Shown here piece by piece: positions 34,782 to 42,818 of a stretch of DNA of 42,818 nt. The DNA comes from Bacteroidales bacterium (lineage in GTDB: Bacteria; Bacteroidota; Bacteroidia; Bacteroidales; G3-4614), in NCBI GenBank assembly GCA_017521245.1, contig JAFXDI010000004.1, forward strand, positions 1 through 42,818, read 5' to 3'. Every line of letters begins with the position of its first letter. The first letter of the stretch is position 1. The notes beneath the pieces are model-generated. The model searched no databases. It was not told the origin of the DNA and worked only from the letters and a program-made list of their open reading frames with translations. The position numbers and the translations under genes were made by a program.

Positions 34782-37700
34782 TTATTTTACAACAACTTTA
34801 ACAACTTTCTCAGATGCTTTTACAATGTAAATTCCTTTTTCAAGTGCAATTACCGCTGACTCTGACACTTGTTGTTCTGCTACCAATGTTCCTGCCATTG
34901 AGTAAATTGATACTGATGTTGCTTCTGCTACCTCAACCTTTACTCCATTTGCTACTGCATAGATTGAAGTCTCGGTTATCTCTGCACTCTCAACTCCTGT
35001 TGATGTTCCTGTGAAGACAGCTACTACATGGATTGGAGCATCTACAGGATCAACAAAGATATCGCCGAATAACACTACATCACTCTCTTCACTCATATCC
35101 TGAGCCTCATCATTGATTTTTATTGATACCAATGAATCTCCGTCTCCTGCAACTGGGAATATTGCTACTGTTCCTTCAAATGGAATTGCATCGCCATAAG
35201 CATATTGTACTCCTACAGGAGATAGTGGCAACTCTAATGTTCCTTCTTCGAATGCTGCATCATCGTATGTATCTGTTTCCCATGCTTCAATCCAACCGTT
35301 TCCTGTACACTCATATGTGAAGTAACAGATTGGCTCGCCATATTCTGCGGTAATTGTAATTGGGCCATTTACTTGTATGCTGTAATTAGGATTGTATTTA
35401 TATTGATTAAATACATCTTCACCATTTACAAATAGTTTTTTAAGTTCGCTGCGAGGATTTGCTTCTACATCTATTGTGATATAGTTTCCTTCCAATACTC
35501 TATCGCCTGATGCCACAAATGTTTCTCCTGATTTAACAGAGATTGTTCCGCCTGTAACTTGATCAATTGTTACAGTGTATTTAGAGATGAAGTTTGCTTG
35601 GATTGTTGCAGCCTCTGCACCAAGATACTCGTATGTTGGTTCTGTTCCAACTGCCACTCCGTTGATTGTCCAGTTTACAAAGAAGTCGTCACTTGATTGT
35701 GCTATTGCCTCTACTGTTACTATCTCGCCTGTTGTTACATCTGTTGCTGTTCCCTCAGGCACTGGAGATACAAATACTGCATATCCTTTTGTTTTGTCGT
35801 TTGATGCAACTTTTACTGTACGAGGTTCAAGAGTTGCAAACTCAAATGTTGCCACATACTCACGACTCTCTGTAACCTCAGTTGTTGTATATACTGCGTC
35901 TGTTGATACAACCTCTCCGTCTAATGTCCAGTTTACAAAACGATAACCTGCTACTGGTTGAGCAGTGATTGTCACTACATCTGTTCCCTCTACTGAACAT
36001 CCTACTGTAGTTACACCCTCTTCTCCAATATATGCAGTACCTATTTCAGGATCTGAAGATGATACTGTTACTGCGTATGAACTTGAGTATAGATAGAATT
36101 CAACACAAGATGCATTTTTTCTACCATTTGCCGATTGACCTGTTGCATATAGCATTACATAGCGTCCTTCTGCTGGTGTTACTGCAACCTTATGAGAGTT
36201 AGAAGTTCCATCATAAGTAAATCTTCCTTCTGTAACTTTTGTTGCAGCATCAAGGTTGTTAGGATCTATCTCAGTATCGCTAACATACAACACATAGTTA
36301 AGAATGTTACCATTGTTTGAGCCATCATCAGAAGTACCATTTCCTCTTGAAATATATTCAAACTCATCAAATGATTTTACCTCTTTCATATCAATCATAA
36401 ACCAGTGGGGGTATCCGGGCTCTGAACCACTCCATTGTGAGTGCCAATGTGTTGAATTGTTTCCATCAATAATACATGAAGCAACTCCGTTTCCTGCTCC
36501 TTCGCCTGATGCCTCTTGCGATGATGCTGTAACTGTCCATTCTGAGCGGTTAAGCATAGGATCTCTTTCAAATGTTGCCACAAGTGATATTGGCTCACTT
36601 ACAGTAACTGTATATGATGCACTCTCGCTTACAACCTCTTCGCCAGATTTCCATGCAACAAATTTATATCCAGCAGTTGGGGTTGCTGTAAATGTCACCT
36701 CTTCTCCTTCATATACATCACCTTCTTGAGATACTGTAACAGTTCCTTTGCTTTCGTTAGCAGATGTTGCTGACACTGCAAATTGAGGTTTATCAATAAA
36801 GTTTGCAACGTATGCTTTATCTCCCTCAGTACGGTCAATAAATGAAGCAGATGTTGACACCTCTTCGCCATTAACTGTCCAATTTACAAATTTGTAACCG
36901 ATAGCACTGGGTACTGCCACCAACTTAACTGCCGCTGTTTGATTAGTAACCTCTGTTACTCCCTCAATAGCAATATATGCTGTACCCTTTGTTTCATCAT
37001 TAACAGATACACTGATTGCACGTGGTGCTACATTAACAATAGCCTCATATACCTCAAACTCACATATAGTCAAATAGGTGCCAGCCTTGTCAGTAGCATA
37101 CATTCTCACATATTTTGCGGTTGCACCTTTTAGGTCAACTGTTATGCGGTTAATTATGCTACCATTAGGGATAGTTCCACAATTCTCCACATCTTCAGAA
37201 GTAAATTCTGCTCCCTCAACATCATTCCATGTTTCGCCATCTGTTGATACTTGTAATTTTGCAGCATTAGGAATATAATTTTGTATAAAGTTTATTTTAA
37301 CCTCTCCTACAACAGACTCCTCTTCAAGAGTAACTGTTACTGTTACCTCTTCATAGGTACTTTGACCTTCTGATGTATCAAAATAAGTATTATAATTTCC
37401 ATCAAACATATTATCTGTTGTAAAAGAATTATAATGTTCCATTGATGACTCTGCATTTACAATATTTATTTTGGTTGGTACTATCCTGAAGTTTGCTTTA
37501 TATTCGGCAGATGCCTCTACTGTAATAACGTATGGATTATTTTTACTTACTATGCTATCGCCTACTGTCCAATTTACAAACTCATATCCATCTGTTGGGG
37601 TTGCAGTAAGTGTTACATTGGTATTTTCAAACACTTCACCTGTTTCAGTTGCGGTAACACTTCCCATAAGAGGATCATTTACTGATACGCTTATGTTGAA

Positions 37701-39290
37701 TAATGGCAATGCTACGAAATTAGCCACATAATCTTTATCACCTTCTGTTCTGTCAACAAATGTTGCATTTGTTGAAACAACTTCAGTTCCTACTGTCCAG
37801 TTTACAAACTCATATCCTTTATTTGCCACAGCAACCAATTTAACTACTCCTGTTTGATTTTCAACAGAGGTTGTTCCTTCTGTGCCAATATATGCAGTTC
37901 CCATTGTCTCATCTGCAACAGATACACTGATTGCACGTGGTGCAATTTGAATAGGAGCCTCATATACCTCAATCTCATACATATCAACGTATGAAGTCTC
38001 CTCAAAATAGATTCTTACATATTTTGCTGGAACTCCATTTGCTTTCAAGGTAATTACACCTTCTTGTATATCTGCTCTTGTAAAACTACATCCATCAACA
38101 TCGATATATGTTTCATTGTCGCTTGAAACCTGTATTTTGGCTTTGCTTGGTTGAAATGATGCATAGCCATAGAAATACAATACTATATCTCCCACAATAG
38201 ATTCCTCTGCAATTTCAACAGTTACTGTTGCCCCTGAACCTGCCGATACATACATCTCTGTGTTAAGATTTCCATCTATAAGATTTGAAAGAGGATAATA
38301 AGAACTTGGAGGGAAACTGGCAAATACATCTTGAAGCACCAATTTTGTAGGTTGTAGCATAAAATTAGCCTTATACTCTACACTTTCGCTGATTGTTGTT
38401 GTAAACGATAGGTCATTACTTACAATCTCTTCTCCAGATGTCCAATTAAATAATACATATCCCTCTTTAGGTGTTGCTGTAAATGTAACAGATTCCCCTT
38501 CATAAACATCTCCTGTTTTAGTTGCCGATGCTGTACCCATTGTTGCATCATTAACAGATACACTTACCTGATACACCTCTTTTGCGGCAAAGTTTGCAAC
38601 GTATGCTTTATCTCCTTCTGTTACATCAACAAAAGTTGCAGTTGTAGCAACCTCATCTGTACCTATTGTCCAATTTACAAATTTGTATCCTTCTGCTGGT
38701 ACAGCAGTAATTTGAACAGCACCTGTTTGGTCTGATACTGATAATGTTCCCTCTTCTCCTATATATGCAGTTCCCATTGTTTCATCAGCAACAGATACAC
38801 TGATTGTACGTGGAGCAAGTTCTACTGGCGACTCATACACCTCAAACTCACATAATTGAAACCAATTGCTTGATGCTTGTGTAAATCTCAATCTTACATA
38901 TTGTGCTACAAGAGCATTGGCATTGCAGGTATATAGATTATCCACTATATCAGAAGTAACAAAAGTTGCAACACTTTGCCAGTCTGAATTGTCGGTAGAG
39001 ATTTCCACTTCTGCCGCAGCCGGTTTATCACCATCGGCAAAATATAATTTAATCTCTCCGATACTTGCAGATGCGTTCAAAGACATTGTTACATAGTCTC
39101 CAACTTTTTGTGCTGCATCTGACCAAAACTTAGTTGAATAATTCCCGTCATTTGCATTTGATGAAGGATATTCATCTGTCCATGTGCTATACGCATTCAT
39201 ATTTGACGAAAGCGTACCTGTCAACTTCTCTGCATTAATATTTGTTGCCACAAACAATAATGCAACTACAAATAGCAAAATCTTTCTCAT
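34782..39290 (-). CDS. Giant modular surface protein: F5/8C-like domains, InlB-type beta repeats, T9SS-type sorting tail
   Basis: A 1502-residue secreted protein with signal peptide MRKILLFVVALLFVATNINA. Three similar cassettes follow, each an F5/8 type C (discoidin-like) ligand-binding domain plus two repeats of the divergent InlB B type with the core (F/Y)xFVNWT and ending ANF: 22-312, 316-602 and 606-908. A fourth, more classical F5/8C domain (about 912-1070, IIDGNNSTHWHSQW) is followed by two more repeats (1072-1235) and a variant repeat (1237-1318). An unnamed module shared with the next protein (1319-1428) and a sorting tail (1432-1502, IYAVANGVKVEVAEA, GIYIVKASEKVVKVVVK) complete it. 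The tail resembles the T9SS type A / DUF6383-like ends. It likely binds glycans or other surface ligands as an adhesin; the ligand is unknown. No catalytic domain is seen. Confidence 0.85.
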   Translation of the reverse strand: MRKILLFVVALLFVATNINAEKLTGTLSSNMNAYSTWTDEYPSSNANDGNYSTKFWSDAAQKVGDYVTMSLNASASIGEIKLYFADGDKPAAAEVEISTDNSDWQSVATFVTSDIVDNLYTCNANALVAQYVRLRFTQASSNWFQLCEFEVYESPVELAPRTISVSVADETMGTAYIGEEGTLSVSDQTGAVQITAVPAEGYKFVNWTIGTDEVATTATFVDVTEGDKAYVANFAAKEVYQVSVSVNDATMGTASATKTGDVYEGESVTFTATPKEGYVLFNWTSGEEIVSNDLSFTTTISESVEYKANFMLQPTKLVLQDVFASFPPSSYYPLSNLIDGNLNTEMYVSAGSGATVTVEIAEESIVGDIVLYFYGYASFQPSKAKIQVSSDNETYIDVDGCSFTRADIQEGVITLKANGVPAKYVRIYFEETSYVDMYEIEVYEAPIQIAPRAISVSVADETMGTAYIGTEGTTSVENQTGVVKLVAVANKGYEFVNWTVGTEVVSTNATFVDRTEGDKDYVANFVALPLFNISVSVNDPLMGSVTATETGEVFENTNVTLTATPTDGYEFVNWTVGDSIVSKNNPYVITVEASAEYKANFRIVPTKINIVNAESSMEHYNSFTTDNMFDGNYNTYFDTSEGQSTYEEVTVTVTLEEESVVGEVKINFIQNYIPNAAKLQVSTDGETWNDVEGAEFTSEDVENCGTIPNGSIINRITVDLKGATAKYVRMYATDKAGTYLTICEFEVYEAIVNVAPRAISVSVNDETKGTAYIAIEGVTEVTNQTAAVKLVAVPSAIGYKFVNWTVNGEEVSTSASFIDRTEGDKAYVANFIDKPQFAVSATSANESKGTVTVSQEGDVYEGEEVTFTATPTAGYKFVAWKSGEEVVSESASYTVTVSEPISLVATFERDPMLNRSEWTVTASSQEASGEGAGNGVASCIIDGNNSTHWHSQWSGSEPGYPHWFMIDMKEVKSFDEFEYISRGNGTSDDGSNNGNILNYVLYVSDTEIDPNNLDAATKVTEGRFTYDGTSNSHKVAVTPAEGRYVMLYATGQSANGRKNASCVEFYLYSSSYAVTVSSSDPEIGTAYIGEEGVTTVGCSVEGTDVVTITAQPVAGYRFVNWTLDGEVVSTDAVYTTTEVTESREYVATFEFATLEPRTVKVASNDKTKGYAVFVSPVPEGTATDVTTGEIVTVEAIAQSSDDFFVNWTINGVAVGTEPTYEYLGAEAATIQANFISKYTVTIDQVTGGTISVKSGETFVASGDRVLEGNYITIDVEANPRSELKKLFVNGEDVFNQYKYNPNYSIQVNGPITITAEYGEPICYFTYECTGNGWIEAWETDTYDDAAFEEGTLELPLSPVGVQYAYGDAIPFEGTVAIFPVAGDGDSLVSIKINDEAQDMSEESDVVLFGDIFVDPVDAPIHVVAVFTGTSTGVESAEITETSIYAVANGVKVEVAEATSVSIYSMAGTLVAEQQVSESAVIALEKGIYIVKASEKVVKVVVK

Positions 39291-39346
39291 AATTATTTAA
39301 TTGACTAATATAAGGTTAATAGTTTATGCATAAAACATTCGCTTTG

Positions 39347-39354
39347 CAAAAATA
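39347..39354 (-). promoter_or_regulatory. Probable -7 box of the 1502-residue surface-protein gene
   Basis: The minus strand reads TATTTTTG (39354-39347), matching TAnnTTTG. Nineteen bp upstream is TTTA, one mismatch from TTTG. The ATG lies 57 bp downstream. Confidence 0.5.
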
Positions 39355-39447
39355 GACAATTTTATTGAATTATTAAAGGTTTTAACAGTTTGTTATATGA
39401 TATTAATGTTCAATTGCACCAAATGGGCTAATCAGACTATTTTGAGT

Positions 39448-39487
39448 AAAAAAACAGGGGTTACACTTTTTCAGTGCAACCCCTGTT
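39448..39487 (-). terminator. Terminator of the 918-residue surface-protein gene (copy 1 of a duplicated terminator)
   Basis: The minus strand forms a 15-bp stem AACAGGGGTTGCACT / AGTGTAACCCCTGTT (one G-U pair) with a GAAAA loop, followed by seven T residues (39454-39448). The same hairpin recurs at 42528-42562, behind the next gene of the array. Confidence 0.9.
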
Positions 39488-39541
39488 GGGCTATGGTTAG
39501 TAACTAATTTAATTATCGCATAGCAATGAATTAACTGCTGA

Positions 39542-42298
39542 CTATCTAACAACAACCTTAGTTACTTTATCTTCTGCTTTTACAATGTAAACGCCTTTTG
39601 CAAGAGCAATTGTTGATGTACCTGAAATTACTTTCTCGGCTACCAATGTTCCTGCTATTGAGTAAACCTCTACGTTTGTTGCTTCGGCTACCTCAACTTG
39701 TACACCTCCTGCTACTGCATAGATTGTATTCTCTGCTATCTCTGCACTCTCAACTGAATTCCATTCTCCTGTGAACTCTGCTACTATGTGTTGAGGACCT
39801 TTTATTGACTCTATAAAGACATCACCAAACATCATTAGATCACCTTCTTCACTCAAATCAATTTCTTCGTCATTGACTGTCAAAGATAACAATTTATTTG
39901 AATTTTCAGATGATAATGGTTCTCCTCCTGGGAATACGAAGATTGCTATATTACTGTCAAATGGAGCCTCATCAAACATTGAGTATTGATCTCCTGCTGG
40001 TTCTGCCCAATCAGCACTTTCTGTTTCGTATGTATCTGTTGTCCAAACTTCAATATATCCATCTCCTGTATGTTCCCAAGTAAGGGTACATGTTGGAGTT
40101 CCATACTCGGCAGTAATTGTCATTGCTGAATTTACTGCTGTTGTATATGATTTTGTTGATTTATATTGAGCATATACATCTACTCCGTTTACTATTAATT
40201 TTTTCAACTCTTTATAGGTATCCTCTTTTACTGTAACTGTTATGTATTCTCCCTCTTGAACTCTGTCACCTGAAGAGATTTTAGAAGATCCTGATGTTAC
40301 ATTTATTTTTCCTCCTGAAACATCATTGATTGTTATCAAATATTTTGACACAAAGTTTGCTTGAATTGTTGCGGCCTCTTCACCAATATATGTATATGTC
40401 TCTTCTGTTCCTACTATCACTTCATTGATTGTCCAATTTACAAAGAAGTTATCTGATCCGTTTGCAAAGGCTTTAACGGTTACCATCTCACCTGTTGTTA
40501 CTGAAGGCTCTGTTCCTGAAGGTGCCGGAGAAATTATTGTTGCATAACCTTTTGCATTGTTGCTTGATGCAACTCTTACCTCACGAGGCTCTACTGGTTT
40601 AAACTTGAAGTTTGCAACATACTCACGATTCTCAGTTACCGCTGTTGTTGTATATACTGCATCTGTTGATACCTCAACACCACCAAGTGTCCAGTTTACA
40701 AACTCATAACCCTCAGCAGGGGTTGCTGTTAGAGTTGTAGTGCTTCCCTCCTCTACTGAATACAATGATGCTGTTGCCTCTCCTCCGTCAGCAGGTGTTA
40801 CACTAAGAGATATTGTATATATCTGAGTCAATGGCTCTAATACCCAAGTTGCCGCAGCACCAACAGCAGCATCTGCAAATAGATAATATGTTCCACCTAC
40901 ACTCTCATTCTTGACATGGTACCAAGCATTACCTTTATTTGTGTTGTAGGCTTGCATATAATAGCCTGAGCCATTATCAATAAATTTGAACTCTGTTGAT
41001 TGAGAAGATAATGCGTCAACATTCCATGCTTGAGCATAGATATAGTAACCACTTTTTGTTTTTATCTTGTAGTTTGCTCCGCTCTCCTCAAAAATCATAA
41101 TTTGATTATCATTTTCGGCAAAGGCAGATGTTCCAACACCACCATTAGTACCACCTGTGTGGGCATCTGTATTAAATGCAGTTATGTATTGGTTTGTAGC
41201 AACATCTTTAATACGATACTCTTTTCCTATTATTATTGCCGACTCCTCAAAGTTTGCAACAAACTCAGTATCTGCATTTATAGGTACATTAAATGGATTT
41301 TCTGTTGAAACAGGAGAACCATTTACTGTCCAGTTTATAAATATATTACCCGGTTGTGCTGTTGCTGTAATTGTTACATACTCTCCTTGTGGTACACTTG
41401 TAGCCGATGTCTCCACACTTCCTTTTGTTGCATCAGAAGATGTTACTGTTACAGTACACATAGGCAACGCCTCAAAATTAGCAACAAAGTCAGTGTTTGC
41501 TGTAATTGTTGGTTTGTAAGGGTTCTCGGTTGAAACCTCAACGCCAGCAACTGTCCAGTTTACAAAGCCATAACCATATTCAGGTGTTGCTGTCAAGGTT
41601 ACTGTTCTACCCTCGTTTACCTCTGTTGATGAAGCCTCTGCTGTTCCCATTGTTGCATCGGCACTTGTTGCTGAAACAGTGAATACATTTCCTGTAAATA
41701 CACCCTCCTCAACATTGATTGCAACATCGTAATATACTCCAGCATATCCAATTGCTCCTGCTCCGTGAGTTCCACACAATGGTGCTGTAATAGGATCCCA
41801 TAAAGACTCATCACATGCTCCATCAGACAATATACGTACTACTGATTTACCAACCTCGGCATTATCAGGAACAGTTACTGTTATTGTTCCTTGATCCTCT
41901 GTAAATACTTGTTGTCCACGACCTGTATCTTCGGGATAAGCAGCAATAACTTCATCAAAGTTTCCGTCTCTATCCCAGTCAAAACCTGCCCATACGTTGT
42001 AAGACCATCCTCCATTTGTAAAAGTTATAGTAACCTCATCTCCTTGTGCAGCATTAAACACAACAGAACTTGTAAGGTTATTGAACTTTGAAGAGGGTGC
42101 TCCATGCGATGCCACTTGTTCTCCATTAACGCTGATATTAAAATCTTTAATAGCGTGTGTCCATGCATCTGCCCAGTTAGGTTTTTTCGTATTTATGGTA
42201 CAATAACCTGTAGGTAATTGGTCTGCAGCAACTTGTGCCTTCAAACCAAATGGTATTAATAGTGATAATACCAAAGTGAAAAGTAAAATTTTCTTCAT
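39542..42298 (-). CDS. Modular surface protein: GEVED-like and trefoil-like domains, InlB-type repeats, T9SS-type sorting tail
   Basis: A 918-residue secreted protein with signal peptide MKKILLFTLVLSLLIPFGLKA. Residues about 27-198 look like a GEVED-type beta-sandwich (WAGFDWDRDGNFDEVI, a calcium-loop-like acidic stretch). Two FVNWT-type repeats span 204-350. Residues about 355-492 form a trefoil-like, possibly ricin-type carbohydrate-binding domain (three subrepeats: GKEYRIKDVATNQYITAF, YKIKTKSGYYIYAQA, YYMQAYN). Repeats resume at 493-733, then the unnamed module (735-843) and the sorting tail (848-918). The half from about 493 onward is homologous to residues about 1080-1502 of the neighbouring 1502-residue protein, while the N-terminal halves differ, which points to domain shuffling. 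Likely a surface adhesin or ligand binder. The GEVED and trefoil calls are tentative; the repeats and tail are firm. Confidence 0.82.
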   Translation of the reverse strand: MKKILLFTLVLSLLIPFGLKAQVAADQLPTGYCTINTKKPNWADAWTHAIKDFNISVNGEQVASHGAPSSKFNNLTSSVVFNAAQGDEVTITFTNGGWSYNVWAGFDWDRDGNFDEVIAAYPEDTGRGQQVFTEDQGTITVTVPDNAEVGKSVVRILSDGACDESLWDPITAPLCGTHGAGAIGYAGVYYDVAINVEEGVFTGNVFTVSATSADATMGTAEASSTEVNEGRTVTLTATPEYGYGFVNWTVAGVEVSTENPYKPTITANTDFVANFEALPMCTVTVTSSDATKGSVETSATSVPQGEYVTITATAQPGNIFINWTVNGSPVSTENPFNVPINADTEFVANFEESAIIIGKEYRIKDVATNQYITAFNTDAHTGGTNGGVGTSAFAENDNQIMIFEESGANYKIKTKSGYYIYAQAWNVDALSSQSTEFKFIDNGSGYYMQAYNTNKGNAWYHVKNESVGGTYYLFADAAVGAAATWVLEPLTQIYTISLSVTPADGGEATASLYSVEEGSTTTLTATPAEGYEFVNWTLGGVEVSTDAVYTTTAVTENREYVANFKFKPVEPREVRVASSNNAKGYATIISPAPSGTEPSVTTGEMVTVKAFANGSDNFFVNWTINEVIVGTEETYTYIGEEAATIQANFVSKYLITINDVSGGKINVTSGSSKISSGDRVQEGEYITVTVKEDTYKELKKLIVNGVDVYAQYKSTKSYTTAVNSAMTITAEYGTPTCTLTWEHTGDGYIEVWTTDTYETESADWAEPAGDQYSMFDEAPFDSNIAIFVFPGGEPLSSENSNKLLSLTVNDEEIDLSEEGDLMMFGDVFIESIKGPQHIVAEFTGEWNSVESAEIAENTIYAVAGGVQVEVAEATNVEVYSIAGTLVAEKVISGTSTIALAKGVYIVKAEDKVTKVVVR

Positions 42299-42341
42299 AC
42301 TTTAATTATTTTAGGTTAATAAATTAATTCCAATAACGGGG

Positions 42342-42349
42342 CAAATATA
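42342..42349 (-). promoter_or_regulatory. Putative -7 box of the 918-residue surface-protein gene
   Basis: The minus strand reads TATATTTG, matching TAnnTTTG, 44 bp upstream of the ATG at 42298. The -33 element is not evident at the usual distance. Confidence 0.4.
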
Positions 42350-42522
42350 ACTATTTTTATTAAAAAAACCTCCTCATTGTTCTTTTTTTTATATTTTTCA
42401 CACTTAATTTTTATCAGGAAATCTTAGACACACATTGAAGATTTAAATCATTAGACAAAGGAGAGAGAAGTTCCAATTTTGAAATTCATTGATTTATTGA
42501 CTATCTGTTCTAATTGGAAAGA

Positions 42523-42562
42523 TAAAAAACAGGGGTTACACTTTTTCAGTGCAACCCCTGTT
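42523..42562 (-). terminator. Terminator of the truncated upstream surface-protein gene (copy 2 of the duplicated terminator)
   Basis: Same 15-bp GC-rich stem and GAAAA loop as at 39448-39487, followed on the minus strand by a run of T residues (42529-42524). Flanking bases toward the gene are also conserved for about 25 bp with three changes. Confidence 0.9.
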
Positions 42563-42590
42563 GGGTTATGATTAATAACTAATTTCTAAA

Positions 42591-42818
42591 TTATTTTACA
42601 ACAACTTTAGTTACTTTATCTGCTGCTTTTACAATGTAAACGCCTTTTGCAAGAGCAATTGTTGATGTACCTGAAATTACTTTCTCGGCTACCAATGTTC
42701 CTGCTATTGAGTAAACCTCTACGTTTGTTGCTTCGGCTACCTCAACTTGCACACCTCCTGCTACTGCATAGATTGTATTCTCTGCTATCTCTGCACTCTC
42801 AACTGAATTCCAAATTCC
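42591..42818 (-). CDS. C-terminal sorting tail of a third surface protein (5' part outside window)
   Basis: An open frame of 75 codons plus TAA runs in from the window edge. It encodes NSVESAEIAENTIYAVAGG through GVYIVKAADKVTKVVVK, the same sorting tail as the 918-residue protein, with only two residue differences over the shared 71 residues (Ala for Glu and final Lys for Arg). At DNA level 212 bp align without gaps with three differences. The gene's upstream domains cannot be seen. It is the third member in a row with this tail and has its own copy of the hairpin terminator, so the array probably continues beyond the window. Confidence 0.88.
   Translation of the reverse strand, partial: GIWNSVESAEIAENTIYAVAGGVQVEVAEATNVEVYSIAGTLVAEKVISGTSTIALAKGVYIVKAADKVTKVVVK

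Noticed and set aside
34782..42298. Many short plus-strand frames and apparent direct repeats in the surface-protein genes, at first sight CRISPR-like
   Set aside because: The repeats are degenerate coding repeats (FVNWT-type) with irregular spacing, and the plus-strand frames are low-complexity antisense shadows without family resemblance.

Overview
The window is a low-GC chromosomal segment from a member of the Bacteroidales (Bacteroidota). The evidence is a SusC/SusD pair, a gingipain-like C25 peptidase and several giant proteins with type IX secretion (T9SS) C-terminal sorting tails, a TamB/TamL pair, and promoters of the Bacteroidetes form TTTG-N19-TAnnTTTG. No phage, integrase, transposase, plasmid or CRISPR array is visible. 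The sequence does not support a genus call.

Layout. 1-6536 (minus strand): a SusC-SusD-lipoprotein uptake operon, with the last gene cut by the window edge and no carbohydrate-active enzyme visible. 6988-11426 (plus): a START-like protein, an LptF/LptG-family permease, RibBA (2-nt gap after the permease) and a Sua5/YciO-type protein. 11488-15378 (minus): a PASTA protein, an RluD-type pseudouridine synthase, D-Ala-D-Ala ligase and an acyltransferase. 15577-19013 (plus): a membrane-anchored coiled-coil protein, a CDF metal exporter and a K+/H+ antiporter. 19014-21986 (minus): pflB-pflA. 22102-29195 (minus): tamB-tamL with a 4-nt overlap. 29298-31799 (plus): a PepSY-like exported protein, tRNA-Asp and a C25 peptidase with a T9SS tail. 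31884-34603 (minus): murF-cca with a 1-nt overlap. 34782-42818 (minus): three tandem, individually terminated genes for large modular surface proteins; the third is cut by the window edge.

How the parts fit. Most of the window is housekeeping: envelope construction (LPS export, peptidoglycan precursors, outer-membrane assembly by TAM), riboflavin, tRNA maturation, ion homeostasis and anaerobic pyruvate metabolism. The accessory parts are the SusCD operon and the surface-protein cluster. The cluster proteins are built from F5/8C-like, GEVED-like and trefoil-like binding modules, FVNWT-type beta repeats, a shared unnamed module and a shared sorting tail. Two of the tails are 98.6% identical at DNA level (3 differences in 212 bp) and carry near-identical downstream terminators, so the array looks recently duplicated or homogenised. 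I see no clear evidence of a wholly new system. The most novel material is this surface array, including its unnamed module.
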